From assembly GCA_938743325.2 (NCBI GenBank), contig OW568865.1, forward strand, positions 930,001-994,000: a stretch of 64,000 bases of DNA, written 5' to 3'. This stretch comes from Pycnococcus provasolii. Lineage: Eukaryota; Chlorophyta; Pseudoscourfieldiophyceae; Pseudoscourfieldiales; Pycnococcaceae. Below, one piece after another: positions 27,457 through 38,100 of this stretch. Position numbers and translations under genes: made by a program. The notes beneath the pieces were generated by a model. That model made no database searches. It was not told the origin of the DNA and worked only from the letters and a program-made list of their open reading frames with translations. How positions within the stretch are numbered: the stretch's first letter is position 1; each line of letters starts with the position of its first letter.

Positions 27457-30400
27457 ATGGATCCTTCTCTCTGGAATCATTCCAATAATAATATGGGCGG
27501 CGTGGATGGCTCCTCTGGTCCTGCTCTCACAGGTGTCTCACAGGCTTCCCACGATGCAGCTGCAGCATTTCCTGACGTCGCATTTCCGTCTTATGGTGGT
27601 GGTGGTACAGGTGTGGGTGGTGTATCGTCATCCATGTCAATGTCTTCCGCGGTGAATCTGGGTGCTTCAGGTGCTTCGCTATTCACGATGGACTTTGTCA
27701 GTGACCTCACACACGGACAGGCGTACTGCTGCGTGTGCGTCAACAGTGTACTGTACGCAGGAACGAGAGACGGACATTTGAATCGACTCGACCTGTCGAC
27801 GGGAGAAGCGTCGTCGTTCGAACTCGCGAAGGTGCTGCACACAGGACCGAACGCCACAGAAGCACTCGTGCGACCGTTCGCGTCGCCGTCGGGAAGGCAC
27901 GTCATCGTCTCCGTGCGCGTCGGGAACGCGTCCACGCCGCTAGCGACGTCCGCGGAAACGTACTACCTCCGACCGGGCTGGAAAAAGGTGAAACCTCTCC
28001 TCAAACTCAAGGGACACTTCATATCCGCCGTCGCGTGGCCGTTCGACGAACCGGCCAACTCGACAGGATACTGCCTTGTGGGAACGGAAGAAGGAAAGCT
28101 TCTCGAGGTGGTTGTCGGAGACGACCGCACGGAGGCTTCCGCGCCGAGCGGCGTCAAAGAAAGGAGCTGCAAGCTGCTGTTCGACGTCAACACCGTGCGC
28201 GGCGGCGCGGTGGATGAGGCGGAGGCGCTCGCAAGCCTGGGTGCGGCTGACGGGGGCACATCCGCCACGGGGGTGGCAGCATCGTCGTCGACGTCCGAAG
28301 ACGCAGACTCCTCCGCCGTCGGGCAGGACCCGGGCGCTGTGACAGTCATACCGCCACATCCGGAGCCCATTCGAGGGTTGCGTCGCGTGAGACGCCGGCA
28401 CTTCGACCGCACGTCACAGCGCACGTGGGTGCTCGTCTCCACCCCCCGACGCCTTTTCGTATTCGCACCACTCGATGCCGTGGGAGCGAAGCCGACGCAC
28501 GACGCCGCATCGGGGAACACAGAGTCGCTCGAGGCGCTGTTTACGTACCACGCTGCGGACCCGCGAAGGAGGTGCCGCTGCCTTGAGATGCCATGCGACC
28601 AGCCGTACGGCGCCTCCTCGCACCTGCCATACCCCGGCGCGGGTCTTGGCTCACTCGTGAGCTGGCCAACGAATGCTGGCGCAGAAGCGAGCCACGGAGA
28701 CGGCGAAGGTGAAGTTCTCTTCGAGTGGTTGACGTGCCCTGGCGTGCTGAGCTTGACGCTCGCCGCCGGACGACATGCCGCGTCCGCACTTGACGAGTGC
28801 CTGCGCGACCAGAGCGCCAACCCTACCACGGCGCTGTTTGCGAGGAAGACGCTTCTGAAGTACCCGCCACCGTTGCGAGACGACGTCGAGGAACCCGACC
28901 AGTTTGAAGGCGCCGGAGGCGGTGGAGGCACGAGAAGACATACTCTGACGACGACGTCATCAGCCACGTCATCGCCTCCTCCGACGCCGTACACGCCGTA
29001 CATCGCTCTTTCTCTCAAGCACCACGCGGTGTTCATCAAGCCCACGGAGGTGGTGGTTGTGAACCGCGTGTCCACTGCCACGGCACTGCGATGCTCGTCT
29101 TCGCGCGCGGGAGCACTAGGACCTGGCGGCGCGGGAGCGGGCGTGGGAGAGCGCTTCCGCTGTGGCTTCGTCGACGAGCTTGGCATGTGCTACGTGCTCG
29201 GCCGCTCAGCGGTGTACGAGCTGGCGTACGATCCCGACGCCGTAGGTCGCGACATCTGGCGAGCGCACCTCGCGTTGCGGCAGTTTGACGAGGCGCGCGC
29301 GCTCGCACGCACCGACGCGCAGCGTGCTTGTGTGGCAACGGCCGAGGCGGAGGAGCGGCTTGCGCAGGGTAACGTGCGTGCCGCGGCTCTCCTGTGGGCG
29401 CAGGCTGGCATTGCTCACGTGCCATTCGAGGAGGCGGCTCTGCGCATCGTGGCTGCGGAGGAGGCCCAGCGCGCGAAACAGCAGGAGGACGTGAGTGTCG
29501 GCGGCGGCGGCGGCGGCGGCGACAGCGGGGCTGTGTCCGCACTCGCGGCGTACCTGTCGGCTGTTCTCGACTCGCTGCCAGCATCAAGCCGCATGCAGCG
29601 GTGCATGGTGTGCACGTGGCTTCTCGAGTGCCATCTCGAGCACTGGGACGCGGCGAACAGTGCGGACTGCCGTGCGTCAGGCGAGCCTGGCGAGGGTACC
29701 GCACGTGCGGCGCGCTCTCTCGTCTCCTTTCTGGAGCAGCGTCACGGCGACCTCGACCGCGAGACGGCTCACAGGCTGCTGCTGAGCCACGGTTCGCGCG
29801 ATGCCTGCCGTCGCCTTTCAGAGCTTCACGGGGACCTCGAGGACGTGCTGGCATCGCACGCACACGAGCGCGATGGCGAGGGCATACTTCGCGCGCTGCG
29901 CCGCCCTGGAACGCCTGTGGAGCTTCTGTACCGCTACGCGTCGAGCGCCTTCGCGCTACTACCCGAGCGTGCTGTGGACGTATTTCTGGTATTTCCCACG
30001 CATGCCGTGGACGTGGAGCAGCTGCTTCCCGCGCTCACCGCCCCGGGCGTGAGCGGCAGCGTCGACGCGAGCGCGCAGCGCACGGCTGCGGCGATCCGCT
30101 ACCTGGAGACGCTGTGGCGCCGCGACGGCGTGGAGCTGCGGTCCGTTCACGATGCGCTCGTCTCGCTGTACGCCGGGTCGGCGCACGAGGGCAACTTGAT
30201 GCACTACCTGAGCGCGGCGAGCGAGGGCTACCCCAGGCCGCTGTACGACGCCGCGGCGGCGCTCAGGCTATGCGTGGAGCGTCGGCTGCGCCGCCCCGCT
30301 GTGACGCTGTACGCCAAGCTCGGCCTGCACGACGAGGCGGTGGACCTCGCGCTCGGCGGTGGTGCGGCGAGCGAGTGGCGCCGTGTGGGCGGCTGGGAGC

Positions 30401-31215
30401 CGGACGTTGAGCTTGCGAAGAGCATCGCGGACAGCGCCGGCGAGAATGCGGGCGATGCCGGCGACGAGGCGACGGTGCGCCGCCGCCTTTGGCTTAAGAT
30501 TGCCGTTCACGTGATGACGGCGGGCGGCTACGACGACGAGGCGGAAGTTGGCGACGGTGGCATCGGAGAGGGAACGGAGGATGGCGACGCGCCGACGCGC
30601 CGCGCGGCTGCGGCTGCAGCCCGCGCCTCCGCGGTTCTGAGCGAGGCTGGCGGCCATGTTCGCATCGAGGATTTGCTTCCCTACTTCCCCGATCGCGCTC
30701 CCGTGGACAGCTTCCGCGACCCTGTCTGCGAGGCGCTCGAAAGCTACGACGAGCGTCTTCGTCACCTGCGCGACGAGATGGACGCCAGCACGGAGGTGGC
30801 TGAGCGTCTTCGTCGCGAATGCGAGCGTCTCAGCGAGGCGACGATGACTCTGCCTCGTGGCAAGCGATGCGACGCGACGGGTCAACCTCTGCTGGAGAAG
30901 AGTCGTACGACTGGGCCATACGGATGCTCTCCCTTCTTTGCGTTTCCCTGCGGCCACGCATTCTTGGCAGCACCTCTCGCGAAGCTAGTTTGTCGCCGCG
31001 ACGTGGGCTTGCGTGGATCTCTCGTTCGTACGATGGGCCGTTTGCGCGACCTTGGTTGTCGTGCGCCCTCGGACATTCTGAACGAGCTGAGGGCGAAGTT
31101 GGACGACGCTCTTGGTTCTGAGTGCCCGCTGTGCGGCGACATGGCTTCGAACTGCTTGGCGAGGCCACTCGTGCAGAGTCGGCGCGAGAAGGAGCGGTGG
31201 AAGCTTGGCAGCTAA
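27457..31215 (+). CDS. VPS18: Vacuolar protein sorting protein VPS18/Pep3
   Basis: A 1252-residue protein. The N-terminal 450 residues have the beta-propeller pattern of Pep3/Vps18, with strands and Gly/aromatic turns such as GQAYCCVCVNSVLYAGTRDG. Residues about 600-1060 are Ala/Leu/Arg-rich helical pairs like clathrin-heavy-chain repeats. The C-terminal 120 residues hold the Vps18-type RING: CDATGQPLL, FPCGHAFLA and CPLCGDM. Vps18 is a core subunit of HOPS and CORVET, which tether membranes for fusion at late endosomes and vacuoles. The protein is longer than human VPS18 (973 residues) because of Gly/Ala-rich insertions in the propeller and near 680. There is no intron. Confidence 0.88.
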   Translation: MDPSLWNHSNNNMGGVDGSSGPALTGVSQASHDAAAAFPDVAFPSYGGGGTGVGGVSSSMSMSSAVNLGASGASLFTMDFVSDLTHGQAYCCVCVNSVLYAGTRDGHLNRLDLSTGEASSFELAKVLHTGPNATEALVRPFASPSGRHVIVSVRVGNASTPLATSAETYYLRPGWKKVKPLLKLKGHFISAVAWPFDEPANSTGYCLVGTEEGKLLEVVVGDDRTEASAPSGVKERSCKLLFDVNTVRGGAVDEAEALASLGAADGGTSATGVAASSSTSEDADSSAVGQDPGAVTVIPPHPEPIRGLRRVRRRHFDRTSQRTWVLVSTPRRLFVFAPLDAVGAKPTHDAASGNTESLEALFTYHAADPRRRCRCLEMPCDQPYGASSHLPYPGAGLGSLVSWPTNAGAEASHGDGEGEVLFEWLTCPGVLSLTLAAGRHAASALDECLRDQSANPTTALFARKTLLKYPPPLRDDVEEPDQFEGAGGGGGTRRHTLTTTSSATSSPPPTPYTPYIALSLKHHAVFIKPTEVVVVNRVSTATALRCSSSRAGALGPGGAGAGVGERFRCGFVDELGMCYVLGRSAVYELAYDPDAVGRDIWRAHLALRQFDEARALARTDAQRACVATAEAEERLAQGNVRAAALLWAQAGIAHVPFEEAALRIVAAEEAQRAKQQEDVSVGGGGGGGDSGAVSALAAYLSAVLDSLPASSRMQRCMVCTWLLECHLEHWDAANSADCRASGEPGEGTARAARSLVSFLEQRHGDLDRETAHRLLLSHGSRDACRRLSELHGDLEDVLASHAHERDGEGILRALRRPGTPVELLYRYASSAFALLPERAVDVFLVFPTHAVDVEQLLPALTAPGVSGSVDASAQRTAAAIRYLETLWRRDGVELRSVHDALVSLYAGSAHEGNLMHYLSAASEGYPRPLYDAAAALRLCVERRLRRPAVTLYAKLGLHDEAVDLALGGGAASEWRRVGGWEPDVELAKSIADSAGENAGDAGDEATVRRRLWLKIAVHVMTAGGYDDEAEVGDGGIGEGTEDGDAPTRRAAAAAARASAVLSEAGGHVRIEDLLPYFPDRAPVDSFRDPVCEALESYDERLRHLRDEMDASTEVAERLRRECERLSEATMTLPRGKRCDATGQPLLEKSRTTGPYGCSPFFAFPCGHAFLAAPLAKLVCRRDVGLRGSLVRTMGRLRDLGCRAPSDILNELRAKLDDALGSECPLCGDMASNCLARPLVQSRREKERWKLGS

Positions 31216-32103
31216 CATAAAATAATGGTTAGGGCCTTATGTATAGTATAGTTATAGTTGTTTGTCTGTAATATATAGTACAGTACTTAACAGTATTATA
31301 GAGAGTCATTTGTGTTTTTTGTTTTTCCACCAATCATAAAGGTGCGATCTACAGTACAGTAGTACAACGATCCGTCCGCTGAAGATGACGCGCGCAATCA
31401 TACAGTATGTAATGCTCGATGGTGCGAGGCACGTGGTGACGGTGACGCGTGCGCGTGCGCGTGCGCGTGCTGTGCGTGCTATGTCGTTGAGAAGGGAGGC
31501 ACCTGCTTCGCGTTGCGCTGCGCGAGGGATAAAATGGAGGGAGCAACCGATGTGACGTCCTGCTCTCCCTCACTCGTCCGATGTGACCTACCATCCTAAT
31601 TGGTCGGTGAACTTGGTCAGGTCAGGGAACAATAACAGCCTAACAGGAACAGGACCAGGGACCCGTCTTGAACAGGGGTTCCCAATATAATATTCCCCTG
31701 TCCCCTATTCCCCACACAGGTTCTGCTTTTATTAGGTTGTGCTCTCCTGAAAAGCTGGAAACACTGAAGGGACCCTTCGTTTTCCCATGATGAGGCAGGT
31801 ACGGTAAAGTTTAAAGTTTAACTTTACATGAGCAGGCTCCGTACGGGTCCCCAATCCCCTAACTTCCTTCTTTTTCTTTGAGCTTCGAGGCCTGCTTTGC
31901 GTGAAAGCAGGCTTTTTTTTTTCACGCCCTGCGCCCTCCTCGGAGCCTCCTTGGCGCCATCGCATCGCATCATTAACCCGGCCCCGCGTGTCAGCGCGTG
32001 TGTCGATTCACTTTCACTTTCATTGTCATTCCCGCTCTCACTCCCTCGCCGTGAAAACCACTTTGCTTGATTTTGGTTACCAACCTTGTGATACTACGAT
32101 AAT
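31216..32103. other. Intergenic region before the SNF2 gene
   Basis: About 890 bases. AT-rich 3' flank of VPS18 (31216-31330), a gcgcgt dinucleotide-like run at 31449-31480, and an A/T- then T-rich stretch near 31911. No gene is seen. Confidence 0.55.
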
Positions 32104-35100
32104 ATGGTTCGTGGCAGCAAGAAGGCTTCATTACTCAAGTCTGGTGCCAGTGGTGGTGCTGCGAGTGGTGCTGCGAGTGGTGGTGCCAGTGGTGCTGGTG
32201 GTGGTGGTGCGAGTGGTGGTGGTGCTGGTGCTGGTGCGAGTGCGAGTGGTGGTGCTCTTGCGTCATCAAAGAAGAAGTCGTCGTCGTCGTCGTCGTCAAA
32301 AATAAACAACACTGCGGTTAATAACAGAGATGTCGTCGACCTGACGCTTGACGACTCAGATGACGAAGATGCCAAACCAGCGTCGAAATCACGAAAAACA
32401 ACAACAGCAGGAGCAGCAGCAGCAGCAGCAGCAGCCCCTACTGCTGCGGCTGCTGGTTCCGCTCCTAACGACGACGAAGGCAAAGGCAAAGGCAAGGGGA
32501 AGGAGAAGGCAACCACCAGTGACGACGACGTGCAGTTTGTTTGTGCCACCGTGGGAAACGATCCCACCAAAACCATGGTCCACTCCAGGCATACGTGCGG
32601 CGTTCACACGTTCGTCACAACATCAAATCAATCGAACAAGGCGTGTTGCGAAAAGTGCTACTGCTACGTTTGCGACACGGAAGCATCCAAGTGTACAAAG
32701 TGGGGAACGGGAGCCTTGTACAAGGACCACTGCAACGGACACCCTGGAAGCATGTTCCACAAAAACGCACGTGACTGGAAGCTTGCCGGCAAGTCGCTCG
32801 AAGACGCGGAGAAACTCGCACAGGAGGGAAGAGTTCCAACCTCAGGCGTTCCGATGATGAACTACGCCATGATGAACATCGGAATGGACGAAGACGACGA
32901 CATGTACGACAGCGAAGACGACGAAATGTACGACAGTGACGGAATGCCGTACGACGACGACGAGCTTGTTTTTGGCCTCGGCGGCATGTACGGGTTCAAC
33001 GTCCCACCGCCGAAGCGATACCAGCCGAAGGAGGTGGATGTCGCGGTTCCAGATCCGGCGAAAGATCCTGCACTCTTCCAGCTCGGAACGTTGCGCGTTC
33101 CAGCGCGCGTTAGCTTGCCAGGCGACCGAGGAGGGAACAGGTACTCGCATTACTACCGCTACGGCGGCGGTTACGGTGACCAGGACGACCAGGAATTTGC
33201 AGAGGAGGAGGCGACGACGCGCAGCGTGCCGCCAGGTGTGTCGGACTTTGCCGCGATCGCATCACGCTTGAAGCCGAATGGATTCTACTTCCCTCGTATC
33301 AAGCCGTCAAAATTGAAACCGGAATACAGTACCTACGTCGAGAAGGTGGCCAGTGTCAGGCGTCGAAATAGGGAAAATGCAAGCAAGGCAAATCGCGGAG
33401 GAGCAGGCGCGGGCGCGGGCGCGAGCGCGGGTGCGGGTGCGGGAGGCAGCGGCTCTGCCAAAGATCGAGACGGCGACGGCGACGCGACGATGGAACCTGC
33501 CGTGGAGATCGTACCACTACCTGCCGTCCCGAAAAATATCAACACAATACGTCCCAAGCATCCGCTGTTCTTCGAGGCGCTTTTCGAAAATGGTGGCTAC
33601 GGGTCGCTTGAACAACACAGAAACGCGTTAGACGCCTTCCTCCTCACCAATCCCGTTCGCGCTCTTGGCGAAGATCCTGATCCGCAGGCGAAGTACGTAC
33701 GCCAAGTATGCCTCGTGGACACGACAGGCAACGCGCCTCCGACGATGTACGCCGTTTACGTTCCGAAGACGGCAAGGGTGCACGAACTCGTCAAGGCTGC
33801 GCAGCAGGCGTACCCCGACGACTTCCCCTCTTCGCCGCCGCTGGAATCGCTCGCCGCGCCTGGCACGAAGGACGGCACGAAGCGTCTTCTCGAGAAACTT
33901 GGCCTCGTCGAGCCTGAGGAGCAGGACAAGGATAAGAACGACGGCGACGGCGATGGCAAGAAGAAGGCCGCATCATCCTCCAAGAGCAAAAAGGGATCGT
34001 CGTCGAAGGGGAAGTCCAAGTCCAAGGAGAAGGTGGAGGCGGCGGAAAAATCGGCAGCCAACAGCGCGTTCGCATTCTACGTCATTGACCATTTCCATAG
34101 CATGAAGAAAAAGGTGGAGTCAAAGTCAAAGTTGACGGATCAAATGAAGACGAGTGGCTTCCCACCTCACTTGTACAATCGGCATCTGCAAGAAGAGCGT
34201 GAGAATACAGTGGAGGTGGAACTCATGAACGGCTGGAAAAAACTTGACGACGGCAAGAAAGCGGAGTATCAAGCGAAAGCGTCGAAAGCTCTCACCGGGG
34301 ACAGCTCCACCTCGTTCGACCTCTCGATCTTCGGCCGCATCTTCTCCGGCTTAAATCCGTTCTCGGCCAAACAATCGCCGTCGACGTCGTCAGCAGCAGC
34401 ATCTGACGGGTACCTTCTTCTTGGATCGACGGAGTACGAGGCTTACGGCGGGCGCGTCAGCACGCTGTACGACAGTTCGGTTCGCCTCAACCAAATCGAC
34501 AGCACGAATCGCGACATGTACCGCTCGTACACCTACGGTTCTATGGAAAGCAATGCTCGGCAGAAGACGTCGACACGTCGCCCGTACATCATGTTCAAGA
34601 TGACAGCGCCCGCGCCGCAGATATTTCGCAGCTCTAACATGTACTCGGGCGACTACGAGCGCTTGAACTTCTTCAAACGAGAAGGAGAACACCTGCGGTT
34701 CATCAACGTGCGCCATCGTGTGATGGTGGTGAAGGAGAAGCGCAAGCGCGGCGTGGTGGAGAAGACGATGGGTTGGGAGGCGTTCGGAATCGCTCTGATG
34801 CTCCCCATTTCGGCCGAAATGAAGCAGGCGTTTGGGAGGAGGCTCGTTACCGGTGGCTCGGACGTGTGCCGCGTGGTTGCTCAGATGGTGCTGCGCTCTA
34901 TTAGGCATTGCACGAAAGACGACGCGGGGAGGGAAGCTGTTGACGCGGCGATCAACAAGCTCGGAGACAAAGGTGGTGATGTGTTCGATCGGGTGCTAAG
35001 CTCCACGTCGTCGTTCTCGTCGTGGTTTGAAATCACGCGGTCGTGCTACTCTTCGAACCCAGGGGGGTACCACCGCTACGACTACAACTCCGCCACCGAG

Positions 35101-38100
35101 CGCCACAGCTACAGCAAGGAGGTTGCAAGCAGGGTCGCGTCCACTGCGCTGAAAGATGATGATCGCGTGCTGAACCTTAGCATTGACTGGAAGACCACCA
35201 CCGATGGTGATGGCGTGAAGCACTTCCCTCCGATTTTCAGCGAGGAAATGCTGAAGAGCCCTGTCATGCATGCGAGCATGTCCAAGTCTGGAGCTGATGC
35301 GGTGATGAGTGCACGCGAGCGTGAGCAGGACGACGAGGCACGTCTCGAGAAGAGCCGTAAGAGCACGTCGCTTTCCAACGATATCGTGCGCGAGCTCATA
35401 GAGATGTCCCGCATGCGCACCAAGGACTCGTACATCGTACCACCGGGTGAGCCGTCGTGGAATTACAACCGCCCACGAAAGAACGAGGTGCGCGTTGTGA
35501 TGCGTCTCGAGCAGGCGGAGGGAAGCAACGTCACGGGCGATGCCGTGTTTGACATTTACGTGCACAAGCCCGTGTCGCCTCCTTACATCACCGGGACATC
35601 CTCCGGCCCTGGAGTGTCTGCACCTGTGGTCGTGGGCGCGGGCAAGGGTGCCAATGACGGCAAGGATGGCTACGAGGACGGGCCGGCTGGCGGTGGTGGA
35701 AGTGGCGGTGGTGGTGGTGGCAGCAGTGCAGCAGCTGCCGCTGTCGCGCAGGCGAACACCAAGCATCCTCTCACGGGTCTCATGCCGAAGGAGGAGAACC
35801 AGTGCTTCGAAAGCGCGGTCATGTCCTCTGGTGCATTTGGTCCACTGAATCGAAATTGGAGCCAGTCGTACATGTACCGCTCCTTCAAGCTGAACGCGAC
35901 GTTGACTGAGATCATGTGGCAGCAGACGGGCAGCGCCGGGCACACGATTCTTACCTCCATTGAGGAGGAGAAGGCGCGTGTGGCGAAAGCCGTGGCACGC
36001 GCTCAGGTGAAGCTGCAGGGTGCGGGATCGAGTGGAGCCGTGCTGCCAGCCAACCCGACGAGTATTCCAGGCATGATGGAGCTCCTGGAGACGAAGCTTG
36101 ACTTGCCCATGATTGAGCAGCCTGAAGGACTGAGTGTGACCCTGCGCGACTACCAGAAACAGAGCGTCTACTGGATGCTTGAGCAGGAAAAACTCGCGAA
36201 CGATGAGGATGGCGGCTTCCGAAAGTTCCTCTGGCACAAGATTGAGAATGCCGACAATCTCTGTCGCCCCGAGGCTCAGGCGACGGTGGTGGCGGCGGCG
36301 GCGGCGGCGTCTGCCGGTGCAGGTGCGGGCGCAGGCGCGGGCGCAGGCGCAGGCGCAGGCGCAGGCGCAGGTGCAGGTGCACCGTTCGACCCGAAAACGC
36401 GATACAAGACGAATACGAAGGATCTCTGGTATTCGCCGATATTTCAGCGACTGACGGATATGGAGCCGCCGAAGATGCCCGCCGGTGGATTCTGCGCAGA
36501 GGAGATGGGATTGGGCAAAACTGTTGAGCTCCTCTCTCTAGTGCTCTGCAACCCTGCGCCACCGCTCGAGTCACCATCGCCGCCGCCACCACCTGCCGCT
36601 CCTGGCGCTGCCGCCGGATCTGCCGCAGCAGCTGAGCCGGCGACGACGTCGACGTACCTCTCCAGCGGCATTACAGGCAAGTGCCGTGATCCGTCGAAGC
36701 TTGTCAAGTCACGTGCGACGCTCGTCGTCTGCGCGGTGAGCCTCGTAGGCCAGTGGGTGGCTGAGGCCAAGGCAAAGCTCGCGAACGCCGACGTGCTCAA
36801 CATCCACATGTACCACGGCACGAATCGATGCCGAGATCCGGAGAAACTTGCAAAGTACGATCTCGTCGTGACGACGTACGCGACGCTGGCGAGCGACTAC
36901 GGAGGGAAGAGGAAAGGTAAGAACGCCGCGGATGCTCCATCGACTGCAGATGACAACGACCTCTTCCCGCCGCTCGGGCAGATACAGTGGCACCGCGTCG
37001 TGCTCGACGAGTCGCACACCGTCAAGAATCCTCGCGTGGCGCACACCATGGCGTGCACGGCGCTGAAGAGCAACCTTCGCTGGTGCATGTCCGGCACGCC
37101 GATCAACACGGACGTTACGGACCTGCAGGGGCAGGCACAATTCCTGAGATTTTCTCCGCTGGACGAGAAGGCGTACTACGAGCCCGTGCGATCCGCGATC
37201 ATGGCGAGCTCGAGCTCACACTCGTACGAGCCGATGCACGGCGACTACTACGCGCGTTTCCTCAGCATCATGCGCCGCGTCGTCGTGCGCCACTCGAAGA
37301 AGCAGACGACTGCGGACGGCTCAGACCTTCTCACTCTGCCGGAGAAGGATGAGGAGGAGGTGGCGGTGACACTGCCGCCGTCTGAGCGCAAGAAGTACAC
37401 GGAGCTGTACACGACGGCGAAGAAGGCTTACGACTTGTTCCGCCGACAGGGTCCCGAGTGCGTGGCGCGCAACTACCTGCAGATCTCGAGCCTGCTGCTG
37501 CCACTTCGCCGCATGTGCTCTGGCGGCACGCTCTCGGAGAAAGACCTTAGCCTCGACGCGCACGCCGAGGCTCGGCGCAGGCGATTGGAGGAGATCCAGA
37601 GCGGCGTGTCTCGATCGCCTAAGGAGAAGAAGGCGGCGGCGAAGGTGGCGCCCGTTCCCCCTCCGGAACCGGGCACGGAATGCCCCATCTGCATGGACGC
37701 ACTCGAAAATCCGCTTCGAACCAAGTGCAGTCACTGGTTCTGCGAAGAATGCATCGATGGTGTGATAAGCTCTCTGCCGCCTGGCGCGGCGAGGAAGTGT
37801 CCGCTCTGCCGTTCCCTCATCAAGCCCGAGGAGCTGGCGCCTCCGATGACCGATGCGGAGATGAAGGCGGCAGCCACCGCCGCGGAGAGGGAGGCGGCGG
37901 AGAAGGAGGCGAAAAAGGCGGAGAAGGCCAAGGCGTCGGCAACGGATTCGGAGGTGCCACGACCGCCGGCGTACGTGGGCGAGGCGAAGCTGAAGTGCTT
38001 AATGGATGAGCTGAAGAAGATGCAGAAGAGAGATCCAAGCAGCAAGGCGCTCGTGTTCAGCCAATTCACGTCGACAATCGAGTGGCTCAAGCAGAGGCTG

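Noticed and set aside
27963-29186. 407-residue minus-strand frame opposite VPS18
   Set aside because: Ser/Pro/Thr-rich mirror of coding codons with no recognisable domain.
35680-35760. CRISPR-like or satellite arrays in Gly/Ala-rich coding repeats
   Set aside because: These are microsatellites within coding sequence, with no spacer structure.
34996-36237. 413-residue minus-strand frame inside the SNF2 gene
   Set aside because: Antisense shadow with His/Arg/Leu-biased composition and no motif, while the plus strand encodes clear SNF2-family sequence.
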